Positions 9,570 to 19,118 of a stretch of DNA of 64,000 nucleotides are shown piece by piece; within the stretch, counting starts at the first letter, position 1; every line of letters starts with the position of its first letter. The stretch is taken from assembly GCF_030506305.1 (NCBI RefSeq), contig NZ_CP119421.1, positions 984,354 through 1,048,353 on the forward strand, written 5' to 3'. Under the pieces are notes generated by a model. The model had not been told where the DNA came from, did not search any database, and was given only the letters and a program-made list of their open reading frames with translations. The translations under genes and the position numbers were made by a program. Source of the stretch: Porifericola rhodea (GTDB lineage Bacteria > Bacteroidota > Bacteroidia > Cytophagales > Cyclobacteriaceae).

Positions 9570-12500
9570 TTACAGCTTGATAAACTGTTTCTGGTATACT
9601 TTGCCTCGGGTTATGATCTGTACGACATACATGCCGCTACCGATCTCACCTAAATCAATCTCCAATCGGTCCAGATTAACCACATCAAGGTATTTGCTCT
9701 GACGAACAATTTGTCCGCTGGCACTGACAATACGCATCTCTAATGAATTGAGATCTTTCATATTAATCAGCTCTATATACAGGTCACTATCTACCAGAGG
9801 GTTAGGATAAACCCTGATCTCAGCACAGCCGGTACAAGCTCCGCCTTCTTCTCCCTCATCTTCTCCTGAAAGCTCATCTTCAATTCCTGGTTTGTTTACC
9901 CTGGCAGACGTATCACAACTTCCGGCATCTTCGCCTATACCAATAGGTGCCTGACCATCTTTCGTCAGGTACAGCTTATCCAGTATAGCACCATCTTCAC
10001 GATAAGCAATGTCTATCGTATGTGTACTACCTGCGGTAAAGTTCAGGTTTAATACGCCTACCTCTCGCCAGGCAAAGCTTCCCGTGGCTGGCGTTATGCC
10101 CCATAGCTGCCAATTCCCTCCATCCAAACGTATCCAGAAGGAATCATCCGAAGAGCTAGGAACTATTACTCGCCCGTAAAGTCCATATTCACCTGCCTGG
10201 CTCACTGTAAATGTATAGCTTAGATGATCATTAGCCGAGCTGGAGGCTCCCGAATGAGCGTTATATCCGGGCTTAATGGTTACATAGCTTCCTGCTGAAG
10301 CATCAGCTGAACTCTCTACATTCCAGTTCGTTCCTACTATACCGCATTCAGCTTCTAACCAGATATCGCTGCTGCCAAAGCCCGCATCGTTCACCGTTAC
10401 TACTACTCCATCACTGGCTTTGGCACCCTGGTCATCAGTCACTGTCAAGGTATAGGTAGTCGTGCCTACCGGTGCATCTAGCGTCGCTACCGCGGTGGTC
10501 GCCACCTCAGTACTGCCATCACTCCAGCTATAGCTTACAATGCTTCCATCACTGTCTACTGAATTGCTACCGTCCAGTGTAACGCTCTCTACATTGTTTC
10601 CATCACTATCGGTTACGGTAATGTCAGCACCTGCATCGGCTACTGGCAAGGCATTGCTGCCGCCTCCACAGCCAGGGGCCGCTTCGCCCAGGCCTTCCGG
10701 TACAGTGCCATTTGCAGTTAAGTATAGCTTATCTATAGCAGCGCCATCTTCACGATAAGCAAAATCTATCGTATGTATACTACCTGCGGTAAAGTTCAGG
10801 TTTAATACGCCTACCTCTCGCCAGGCAAAGCTTCCCGTGGCTGGCGTTATGCCCCATAGCTGCCAGCTTCCACCATCCAGTCGTACCCAGAAGGAATCAT
10901 CCGAAGAGCTTGGAGCGATCACCCTGCCATACAAAGCATACGTACCACCTTCGTTAACTGTAAAACTATAACTTAAATGATCTGATACGGAGTTGGAAGC
11001 ACCTCCCTGGGCATTCAGTCCCGCACGTATTGTTACATAGCTTCCTGCTGAAGCATCAGCTGAACTCTCTACATTCCAGTTCGTTCCTACTATACCGCAT
11101 TCAGCTTCTAACCAGATATCGCTGCTGCCAAAGCCCGCATCGTTCACCGTTACTACTACTCCATCACTGGCTTTGGCACCCTGGTCATCAGTCACTGTCA
11201 AGGTATAGGTAGTCGTGCCTACCGGTGCATCTAGTGTCGCTACCGCGGTGGTCGCCACCTCAGTGCTGCCATCACTCCAGCTATAGCTTACAATGCTTCC
11301 ATCACTGTCTACTGAATTGCTACCGTCCAGTGTAACGCTCTCTACATTGTTTCCATCACTATCGGTTACGGTAATGTCAGCACCTGCATCGGCTACTGGC
11401 AAGGCATTGCTGCCGCCTCCACAGCCAGGGGCCGCTTCGCCCAGGCCTTCCGGTACAGTGCCATTTGCAGTTAAGTATAGCTTATCTATAGCTGCACCAT
11501 CTTCACGATAAGCAAAATCTATCGTATGTATACTACCTGCGGTAAAGTTCAGGTTTAATACGCCTACCTCTCGCCAGGCAAAGCTTCCCGTGGCTGGCGT
11601 TATGCCCCATAGCTGCCAGCTTCCACCATCCAGTCGTACCCAGAAGGAATCATCCGAAGAGCTTGGAGCGATCACCCTGCCATACAAAGCATACGTACCT
11701 CCTTCGGTAACTGTAAAACTATAACTTAAATGATCTGATACGGAGTTGGAAGCTCCTCCCTGAGCATTCAGTCCCGCACGTATTGTTACATAGCTGCCTG
11801 CTGAAGCATTAGCTGAACTCTCTACATTCCAGTTAGCTCCTACTATACCGCATTCGGCTTCCAGCCAGATGTCGCTGGCACCAAAGCTCGCATCGTTCAC
11901 CGTTACTACTACACCATCACTGGCTTTGGCACCCTGGTCATCAGTGACTGTCAAGGTATAGGTAGTCGTGCCTACCGGTGCATCTAGTGTCGCTACCGCG
12001 GTGGTCGCCACCTCAGTACTGCCATCGCTCCAGCTATAGCTTACAATGCTTCCATCACTGTCTACTGAATTGCTACCGTCCAGTGTAACGCTCTCTACAT
12101 TGTTTCCATCACTATCGGTTACCGTAATGTCGGTACCTGCATCGGCTACTGGCAAAGCATTGCTGCCGCCTCCACAGCCAGGGGCCGCTTCGCCCAGGCC
12201 TTCCGGTACAGTGCCATTTGCAGTTAAGTATAGCTTATCTATAGCAGCGCCATCTTCACGATAAGCAATGTCTATGGTATGTGTACTACCTGCGGCAAAG
12301 CTACCCGATAGCATGCTCAGCTCGCGCCAGGTGAAGCTACCACTTAGAGGGGAGATGTCAAACTGTTGCCAGCTGCCATTGTCCAGACGCATCCAAAAGG
12401 AATTGTCTGAGTTGTTCCCAGCTCTCACACGACCAAAAGCGACATAGTTACCACCATCAGTCACCGTAAAGGTATGGCTGATGTAGTCTTCTACTGAACC

Positions 12501-15500
12501 GGGAGCAGCAGTATAGCTATTCAAGCCTGCGCGTATGGTAGCATAGCTGCCGCCTGATGCATTCGTATCGTTTTCTACATTCCAGTTAGCACCTACTATA
12601 CCGCATTCGGCTTCCAGCCAGATGTCTTCTGCCAGCGGCACTTCCTGTATATTAATCCTGAAGCTGCTCAGCTCGCTGTCTGTTACTACAATGCCATTAA
12701 GGTCGGTAGCGGTTACCTGTATATCCAGGCTTGCCGGCGCACCCACCGGTACGGTTCCTCTCACTTCTCCGGTGTTTTCATCAATAGAAATCCAACCAGG
12801 CAGCGGATTGCCATTGGTAAGTCGGGCAGTATAAGTAAACTCATTACCAGCATAGCCTCTGTCAAAGGCAGTAGTAGCATCGTAGACAAAAGTTTCTGCG
12901 GTAGCGGCAGTCATATCCTGAAGCGCAGTAGACACAAAAGGATCCGCCACGGGCTTGATGTTCATAAAGTACTGGATGTTATCATTCCAGTCGCAGTTGT
13001 TACTGCCTCCTCCACAGCCATTACCTACATAATCCTGCAATACGATATAGTGATTAGGAATAAGCTCTCCATCATAATTGTATACCTTATATATACGTAT
13101 ACCTAAAACTTCGTCTTCCAGATTGCCACTGGGGTTACCTCCGCTGCTTCGGTAGTCTGCTACCTGTATGCGGAAAGGTACACTTATACCCGATACTGCA
13201 TCTCCGGCTATTACCGTATTGCTACGGTTGTTGTTAGTTTTAGGGAAAAGGCTCTGGTGCCAGCGTGTGCCGTAGGCATAGGCCAGGGTCTGGCCGCCAT
13301 TACCGCTTACCCTATTGTCGGTGTTTACTTCTATCAGTTCGGTAGTCGCATTACCTACACCACGATAGGCTGCCAGTTGGAAAGCCCTTACCGGCTGAGA
13401 AGGGTCAGCTACTTCAAAAACCGAAGAAAGTATCAGGTCTCCATGTACGCCATTGTTTACATCTTCTGCCGTAGGGTGGTCTGAACTAGGCGTAGGATCG
13501 CCTCCGATTGAAGTTTTTACCCCTAAGGCCTTTAAAATTTCTACTACGCTTACTTCATACACACTTTCGGGATTGGTCATATAGTTACCAACCAGCACCA
13601 CTTTATAGTTAGCGCCATTGTCTGCATTGGAGTGTATGGTAAGCTCCTGCTCGCGAGAGCCTTTTGGTCCACTCTCTTCTATAAACTCCAGTAATACATC
13701 AATATGATCATTAGGAGCAATACTTATAGGAAAGCTAACACTCGCATATGCTGTACCATCAATGCTATTAATGATAAACTCAGTCTCATCTGACATGCTA
13801 AAGCCATTGATTGTCAGAGCAGAGGTACCCGGATTATGGATACGCATCGTATTCGTATTGTGTATCAGAGACTCCTGATCACTAAAGTTGAAAGGATCGC
13901 GAGTATGCTGAAAGGCATATACACTATCTCCGGGGAAGCCAATCGTGGTACCGGGAATTTTGTTCATATTCTCCAGGCCGATCATAGCCCCGGAGGCGAA
14001 CTCTACGCTAAATCTTCTGATAACCGTACTTTGGTTAGCCTCAGGAGAGTCATCCGTTCCGTTTACCACCAATGTATACTCACCGGGTTCATCTATAGTC
14101 CAGCTGTCATTGGCAGTACCTGTCTTGATGCTGGTACCGCTACCATCATATAAGGTATAGCTTATGCTCACCTGGCTGGCGCCGGTAGCGTTGGCAGAAG
14201 ACGTCAGGCTTACATCCACCTGGTTCAGGTAGTTTTGCTGAAAATGGTCTCCGCTTAAGTTCGCCTGTATGCTGGGCGGTGCCAGGCTGGAATCCAGCGG
14301 TACTATGCTTACCGAATTAATTTTAGTATTGGTACCACCTTCCATAGCGGAGAGGTTAAGCACTCCATCAGTGACATGTACGGAGGCCGTAGCGGTAGCA
14401 AAACGCTGGGCAGAGCCATTAGCCCCTGAAGGCACAAACTGATCAATCAGGTTTACACCCTCCGCATTGATATGGTGCACGCTAGACGTTTCGTCTGCAT
14501 CGCCTACCGATACCGTTACCTCATAAAAGCCATTCTCCAGCGCTACACCCCATATACCTTCTTCCGGAGTACCGTCCGTCCAGTTGGGGATATCGTTCCC
14601 CTGCATATGCATAAAGCTTGCCTGTAGTGTGTTGCTGGTAGTGCTACGGGTGCGGCCATTACCAGGGTTACTCAAATCCAGCGGACTACTGTTGTCGGTA
14701 GCCAGCCAGCCATAGGTAAACTGCCCCCCTCCCTGAGATACCGGACTGCGAACCCCATAAGGTTCTCCAAAATCTTTAAAGTAGCCCGAAGGTGTAGCAC
14801 TGCTTTCATCCTGAAAGTTGATGTGCAGCTCACTGATAGGCTCTACATTTGAAGGCGGCACCGCCGGTTTAATCAATGTAATTTTACCATTACCTCCCTG
14901 AAAATCCTGGTACTCGGATACATACAGATTACCCGTTACTACATCTTCCACCACATCCAGCGGCTTGTTAAAACCTGCCAGGCTGGGAATATTATCTATC
15001 ACATTAACAATATCATAGTCTGGGGCGTTGCCCGGCTCCATCACCACCAGCTTGCCAGGTACATACCAGACGTTGATCAGCTTACCGGCCAGGGCGCCAT
15101 TAAAGGCATCACTCTTATATTCTATAATACCGTTGGGCGACTTGTTCTTACCCAGATCAGCAGAGTATCCTTTGTAGTCAGCATCCGGCTGCGTACCTTC
15201 AGGATATTCAGATACTACCGCTTCCGGCCAGTCGCTCGTACTACCAGGATTACCGGCATTAAGCACATATTCTGCACGGCGAGGGTTAGGGTGGCCATAG
15301 TAACCATCCTCCTCTACACGGAAGAGGAAGTCGTTCTGGGTAGTGATACCCGACACATAAGGGACCACCGGACCGCTGTACGACTGAAACTGCGGTTCGC
15401 GATAGTCAGTGCTGCCCGGATCTGAGCCCGGAGCATTGGCCAGACCGGCAGAGCCATTCGTAGGCACATATACCTGCCCGTTGCTGTGCCACTCCAGATC

Positions 15501-18041
15501 ATACGCATTACGTACTCCGCTGGCATATATGCTGAGCGGGGCATTAACGGCATAAGGATTATAGCTACCACCTTCTTCTGTTTTGGCATCTATGGGCAGG
15601 CTCCCTGCGTCGGCCAGCGCAATATCCAACTTGAGCAAAGCGCCGGAGAGTAGCATCTCATGGCGGCGCCAGGCATTATCATAAGCCCCCATAGCAGAGT
15701 TAGAACCCTGCAATATATAAAGTGCGCCATCCGGGCCAAACTTAATACTATTGGTAACGTGGTCTTTTTTAGAGCGGGGCAGGTGTATCACGTAGTCGGT
15801 GATGTTCTGCAGGGCAGCACCATCCAGCTTACTGATTTTACCCTGAAAGTCAGGCTGGTCAGAGAAACCATATTTGGTATGAGATATCCATAGCTCAGGG
15901 TTTTCGGCGGTGGCATCAGGGGCAAAGTCCATCCCGATTACCAGTCGGTCGCCGCCCTCGGCATCCCGTATGGTAGTAATCAGCTCACCATTTTTGAGCA
16001 GGCCGGTAGTACGGTCTATCTCCCAGCGTCTGATAAAGCCATCGGAGGTAACGCCATATAGTTTTTCGTCAGGACCAATCTCCAGCGAGGTATATCCATT
16101 GCCACCGCTCGCTACGGTAGTGCTGTTTACAAACTCTATAGGCCCCGTATAAGATGATGAACCATCACCAGTAGTAAAGTAAGAGACAAAGGGGATAAAG
16201 GGCACATCGGTCTGGTCAGTCAAATTGGCCGTCACTTCAAATTTGTACTGGCTATTAGGCTCCAGCGGATCGTTAGGGGTAAGACTAATTACGTCAAAAC
16301 CACCAGAAGTACCTATGGTAGAAAGCACATTTACTTCAGTCTCGCCTCCGGCAATCTCAGGATCGTTGACTATCTGGTACAGCCTTACATTAGAGTTGTT
16401 CAGGGTGGCAGGCTCTACCCCGGCATTCGGCAGGTAAAGGTTTAAGCTGCTTATGGTAGGCAGTAGCTCCACATCCGTAGCACCATCTTCTATATTTATA
16501 CCCAGCACCTGGGGTTGGGTACTGTTGGCAGACTCGTCTATAACTACCGACATGATTTTGCTGTTATAGCCGCCACTGGCGTCCAGGGTAAGCTTACCAT
16601 CATTTACTTTGATGATATCCATGCGGCTTTGCAGATTGATCTGCCCGATCTGCGCATCATAAGAAAGTACATTTTTGCCTTCTACATTAATATGGTGTTT
16701 GGTGCCGCTCAGGTTCTCGTTGGAGAGGTCTCCGGCAGTAATCGTTACTTCATAGTCGCCATTGGGCACCGCTATCTCCCATACTCCCTCCTGACTTACG
16801 CCACTGCTACCGCCTACATGATTGTACTGCATGTGCATGAGGGTGTTTTCCTGTAGCGTAAAGCCCGAACGATTACGGTTACGCCCATTGCCCACCAGGC
16901 TCAGAGGGGTGTGGCTACCGTCGGCACTCACCCAGCCATAGGTATAGCCGGAAGTGCGCAGGCCGTAAGCCTCACCAAAATCTTTTACCCAGGTGGCAGG
17001 GGTGGCACTACCCTCATCCTGAAAGTTGACCTGTACCGGAAAGCTCTGCACAAAGGCAGCGCTCACTTCCAGATTGGCAGTAAAGCTGGCCGTAGTGGCA
17101 TTGGGGCCGCTGGCTGTTACTGTAGCCTGATACGTACCCTCGCTGAGACCGCTGGGGTCAAACTCAAATACAATCTCCGCCTCGGCGGTATTGTGGGTAG
17201 GGCTGCCGTTGAGCAGCTGCCCGTTTACCTTAAGCCAGCTTGGTACGCTACCGCCTTCACTCGCGCTCAGGCTGATATCTATAGGTGAAGGAACAAAATT
17301 AGTGGCCGAAATAAAGTTACTGGCCTCTTTGGAAGAGCCTCCTTCGGGTATGCTGACGCTCAGGCTGGCATCAGAAAACTCCAGGCTTTCTTCGCCTCCG
17401 CTGGTAGCAGGCAGTATTTCTACAGAATTGATTTTGGTATTTCTGGCATTGGTGCTAACAGGATCTATGGTTAGCTTACCATCCGTTACTTCTACGGTAA
17501 CGCTGGCGGTACGAAAGCGAGAGGGGTCTCCTTCCGGCAGGCTGTTATCTACCGTAAACTCATTGATAGCGATAGCACCTTCTACATTAATATGGTGTAT
17601 GGGTACTTCCGAAGCATTGGGCTCTGCCATAGGGTCGCCTACACTCAGCGTTACTTTATAAGAGCCATTAGGTACGGCTATCTCCCAGTATGCTTCGGTA
17701 GCGCGATTGCCGGTCCAGGCAGCAATATCATTACCCTGCATATAAACCAGGGTATTTTGCAGAGCAGATACTCCGCTAATATTACGGTTGCGCCCTACCC
17801 CATCGTCAGGGCTTGTCAGGTTTATAGGATTACCGCTGGCTACGCTCAGCCAGCCGTAGCTTTCGCCATTGGTCTGTAGCTGATAAGCCAGCCCATAGTC
17901 TACCAAATAATCTACCGGGGGCGTACTGGCCTGATCCTGGAAGTTAATTTTGGCACTAAATGTAGTGGACTGTGCGTGTACCCCTATCAGGGAAGCCAGC
18001 CAGCAGAAAAGCAACAAAAAATACCTGTAGAATACCTTCAT
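9570..18041 (-). CDS. Giant multidomain secreted protein (malectin, propeller, CBM6-like/PKD), T9SS cargo
   Basis: The protein has 2823 residues. A signal peptide (LLLFCWLASLIGVHAQ) precedes a malectin-like domain at about 28-210 and an Ig-like region. A second malectin-like domain lies at about 330-520, then a Big_5-like Ig domain near 525-635. A six-bladed-propeller region like glucose/sorbosone dehydrogenases follows at about 640-1060, and a third malectin-like domain at about 1075-1255. Next come Ig, anchor-type and cadherin-like regions to about 1805. Four CBM6-like modules, each starting DIWLEAECGIVG, alternate with three PKD domains (PVADAGADITVTDSDGNNVE). An acidic linker and a type A T9SS sorting domain (VYPNPLVDSDLYIE to MYVVQII) end it. 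Three malectin and four CBM6-like modules point to multivalent carbohydrate binding at the cell surface. The propeller may be an oxidoreductase or purely structural. Confidence 0.88.
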   Translation of the reverse strand: MKVFYRYFLLLFCWLASLIGVHAQSTTFSAKINFQDQASTPPVDYLVDYGLAYQLQTNGESYGWLSVASGNPINLTSPDDGVGRNRNISGVSALQNTLVYMQGNDIAAWTGNRATEAYWEIAVPNGSYKVTLSVGDPMAEPNASEVPIHHINVEGAIAINEFTVDNSLPEGDPSRFRTASVTVEVTDGKLTIDPVSTNARNTKINSVEILPATSGGEESLEFSDASLSVSIPEGGSSKEASNFISATNFVPSPIDISLSASEGGSVPSWLKVNGQLLNGSPTHNTAEAEIVFEFDPSGLSEGTYQATVTASGPNATTASFTANLEVSAAFVQSFPVQVNFQDEGSATPATWVKDFGEAYGLRTSGYTYGWVSADGSHTPLSLVGNGRNRNRSGFTLQENTLMHMQYNHVGGSSGVSQEGVWEIAVPNGDYEVTITAGDLSNENLSGTKHHINVEGKNVLSYDAQIGQINLQSRMDIIKVNDGKLTLDASGGYNSKIMSVVIDESANSTQPQVLGINIEDGATDVELLPTISSLNLYLPNAGVEPATLNNSNVRLYQIVNDPEIAGGETEVNVLSTIGTSGGFDVISLTPNDPLEPNSQYKFEVTANLTDQTDVPFIPFVSYFTTGDGSSSYTGPIEFVNSTTVASGGNGYTSLEIGPDEKLYGVTSDGFIRRWEIDRTTGLLKNGELITTIRDAEGGDRLVIGMDFAPDATAENPELWISHTKYGFSDQPDFQGKISKLDGAALQNITDYVIHLPRSKKDHVTNSIKFGPDGALYILQGSNSAMGAYDNAWRRHEMLLSGALLKLDIALADAGSLPIDAKTEEGGSYNPYAVNAPLSIYASGVRNAYDLEWHSNGQVYVPTNGSAGLANAPGSDPGSTDYREPQFQSYSGPVVPYVSGITTQNDFLFRVEEDGYYGHPNPRRAEYVLNAGNPGSTSDWPEAVVSEYPEGTQPDADYKGYSADLGKNKSPNGIIEYKSDAFNGALAGKLINVWYVPGKLVVMEPGNAPDYDIVNVIDNIPSLAGFNKPLDVVEDVVTGNLYVSEYQDFQGGNGKITLIKPAVPPSNVEPISELHINFQDESSATPSGYFKDFGEPYGVRSPVSQGGGQFTYGWLATDNSSPLDLSNPGNGRTRSTTSNTLQASFMHMQGNDIPNWTDGTPEEGIWGVALENGFYEVTVSVGDADETSSVHHINAEGVNLIDQFVPSGANGSAQRFATATASVHVTDGVLNLSAMEGGTNTKINSVSIVPLDSSLAPPSIQANLSGDHFQQNYLNQVDVSLTSSANATGASQVSISYTLYDGSGTSIKTGTANDSWTIDEPGEYTLVVNGTDDSPEANQSTVIRRFSVEFASGAMIGLENMNKIPGTTIGFPGDSVYAFQHTRDPFNFSDQESLIHNTNTMRIHNPGTSALTINGFSMSDETEFIINSIDGTAYASVSFPISIAPNDHIDVLLEFIEESGPKGSREQELTIHSNADNGANYKVVLVGNYMTNPESVYEVSVVEILKALGVKTSIGGDPTPSSDHPTAEDVNNGVHGDLILSSVFEVADPSQPVRAFQLAAYRGVGNATTELIEVNTDNRVSGNGGQTLAYAYGTRWHQSLFPKTNNNRSNTVIAGDAVSGISVPFRIQVADYRSSGGNPSGNLEDEVLGIRIYKVYNYDGELIPNHYIVLQDYVGNGCGGGSNNCDWNDNIQYFMNIKPVADPFVSTALQDMTAATAETFVYDATTAFDRGYAGNEFTYTARLTNGNPLPGWISIDENTGEVRGTVPVGAPASLDIQVTATDLNGIVVTDSELSSFRINIQEVPLAEDIWLEAECGIVGANWNVENDTNASGGSYATIRAGLNSYTAAPGSVEDYISHTFTVTDGGNYVAFGRVRAGNNSDNSFWMRLDNGSWQQFDISPLSGSFTWRELSMLSGSFAAGSTHTIDIAYREDGAAIDKLYLTANGTVPEGLGEAAPGCGGGSNALPVADAGTDITVTDSDGNNVESVTLDGSNSVDSDGSIVSYSWSDGSTEVATTAVATLDAPVGTTTYTLTVTDDQGAKASDGVVVTVNDASFGASDIWLEAECGIVGANWNVESSANASAGSYVTIRAGLNAQGGASNSVSDHLSYSFTVTEGGTYALYGRVIAPSSSDDSFWVRLDGGSWQLWGITPATGSFAWREVGVLNLNFTAGSIHTIDFAYREDGAAIDKLYLTANGTVPEGLGEAAPGCGGGSNALPVADAGADITVTDSDGNNVESVTLDGSNSVDSDGSIVSYSWSDGSTEVATTAVATLDAPVGTTTYTLTVTDDQGAKASDGVVVTVNDAGFGSSDIWLEAECGIVGTNWNVESSADASAGSYVTIRAGLNAQGGASNSVSDHLSYSFTVNEGGTYALYGRVIAPSSSDDSFWVRLDGGSWQLWGITPATGSFAWREVGVLNLNFTAGSIHTIDFAYREDGAAIDKLYLTANGTVPEGLGEAAPGCGGGSNALPVADAGADITVTDSDGNNVESVTLDGSNSVDSDGSIVSYSWSDGSTEVATTAVATLDAPVGTTTYTLTVTDDQGAKASDGVVVTVNDAGFGSSDIWLEAECGIVGTNWNVESSADASAGSYVTIKPGYNAHSGASSSANDHLSYTFTVSQAGEYGLYGRVIVPSSSDDSFWIRLDGGNWQLWGITPATGSFAWREVGVLNLNFTAGSTHTIDIAYREDGAILDKLYLTKDGQAPIGIGEDAGSCDTSARVNKPGIEDELSGEDEGEEGGACTGCAEIRVYPNPLVDSDLYIELINMKDLNSLEMRIVSASGQIVRQSKYLDVVNLDRLEIDLGEIGSGMYVVQIITRGKVYQKQFIKL
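10361..12619. repeat. 753-bp tandem repeat array (CBM6-like + PKD units)
   Basis: The same landmark (the codons for DIWLEAEC) recurs at 10361, 11114, 11867 and 12620, exactly 753 bp apart, with no indels. Each unit encodes 251 residues: one CBM6-like module plus one PKD domain. Long runs are identical at base level, the two left units most so; the outer, 5' unit is the most diverged. Confidence 0.92.
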
Positions 18042-18601
18042 ATTATCTGATTGTGCATGAGTAAGCGGTCAATACTTTTGGAGCGCCCCACACCGCCTAT
18101 ATGGGACTGAATAGAACAAAAAATTAAAAAATTACTTACATTACGTAAATATCTAGCAATTTTAACGCTAATTAGATTATTTATCAAGCAGATTAAAAGT
18201 TTTTTGTGTTAACATTCGTTTAATGCAAAATTAATACTAAATAACCTAAAAGCTGATTTTAAGGCCTATTGCATTTTATCAATAAGCCGAGACATATTAC
18301 ACGAAAAAGTACTATGCGGCAGCAAAAAGCACATCATCAGGCGAAACTAAGGGCATATTTAAATACTTGCAAAGTATCTGAGATTTGCAGGAACTGTATT
18401 TTTTTAATATGCACTCTAATAACTACTTATTAATTTCTTTGTTTCGGAAGATTAGATCTTTGTTTTATACAAGATTTTTCTTTCCAAAATTAGTTCCATT
18501 ATAGCAGTTTAACCCTTTGCCATTAGCTCTTTATACCTAATACATTAAGGCGTGTACTCATTATTAAAAAGAAGACTACTTAAGCCAGACGCGCAAAGCA
18601 C
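18042..18601. other. Intergenic, no gene seen
   Basis: This AT-rich 560-bp stretch lies between the VanZ-like gene and the giant mosaic gene and must hold the promoter of the latter. No open frame, RNA gene or repeat stands out on either strand. Confidence 0.6.
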
Positions 18602-19063
18602 TTAAGGCTCAGCAGTATAGACCTGAAGCAGAGGAAGCAGGGCCGCCAGGCTGGCACCCAGCAGGCTCCCCAAAGTATTGAGTATAATATCGTCCACATC
18701 AAAATTACCTACCCGACAAAGTATCTGTATGCTCTCTACCGAAAGGCTGATCAGGGCCGCTCCCCAGAAGGGCAAAGCCTTATACCCCAAGCGCTGCCGC
18801 AGATTGTATAGCAGTATACCCATAGGCACAAAGAGCAGAATGTTACCCCCAACGTTGAGAATAAGTGCTTGTGTATGCACCGCGGCATCCCGGTATATCG
18901 CATTATGAAAGTAGCGGGTAGTGGTTTCCAGGGGGATGGGATTGACATATCGGCGAATTGACGTATCCAGGCGGGATGCGCTGTTAAAAGGAAAGAAAAA
19001 AAGTATCCAGGCAGCGGCGGCCAGGTACAATACAATGCATAAGTAATATATACGTTTCTTCAT
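18602..19063 (-). CDS. VanZ-like family membrane protein
   Basis: This 153-residue protein has four predicted membrane segments: about 5-25, 68-86, 95-112 and 125-145. The N-terminal helix is followed by a short extracytoplasmic stretch, and the family-typical pattern N-(V/I)-x-G-N-(I/L)-L-L-F-(V/M)-P-x-G appears at about 70-82, with SLSVESIQ and DVDDIILNTLG later. This matches VanZ-like proteins, whose namesake gives low-level teicoplanin resistance by an unknown mechanism. Most chromosomal members have no known role, and this one may belong to envelope upkeep rather than resistance. It is the last gene of the polysaccharide gene run, 55 bp after the outer-membrane protein gene. Confidence 0.85.
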   Translation of the reverse strand: MKKRIYYLCIVLYLAAAAWILFFFPFNSASRLDTSIRRYVNPIPLETTTRYFHNAIYRDAAVHTQALILNVGGNILLFVPMGILLYNLRQRLGYKALPFWGAALISLSVESIQILCRVGNFDVDDIILNTLGSLLGASLAALLPLLQVYTAEP

Positions 19064-19118
19064 CTGCTTTATATTAGGCGGTGTTAGTGCACCTACTGAC
19101 TGACAAATATTATACCGA

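Noticed and set aside
10540-12264. Three plus-strand frames giving the same 72-residue product, as if a repeated small gene
   Set aside because: They are antisense shadows of the PKD-coding parts of the 753-bp repeat and vanish once the minus-strand gene is accepted.
13836-14153. A 105-codon plus-strand frame opposite the giant mosaic gene
   Set aside because: It is an antisense frame in a well-supported domain region with no motif of its own.
15314-15589. A 91-codon minus-strand frame inside the giant mosaic gene
   Set aside because: It runs in another frame of the same strand across the propeller domain and has no independent support.
5100-18041. A polysaccharide utilization locus with SusC/SusD
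   Set aside because: No TonB-dependent receptor or SusD-like gene is present; the secreted proteins carry T9SS tails and stand alone.
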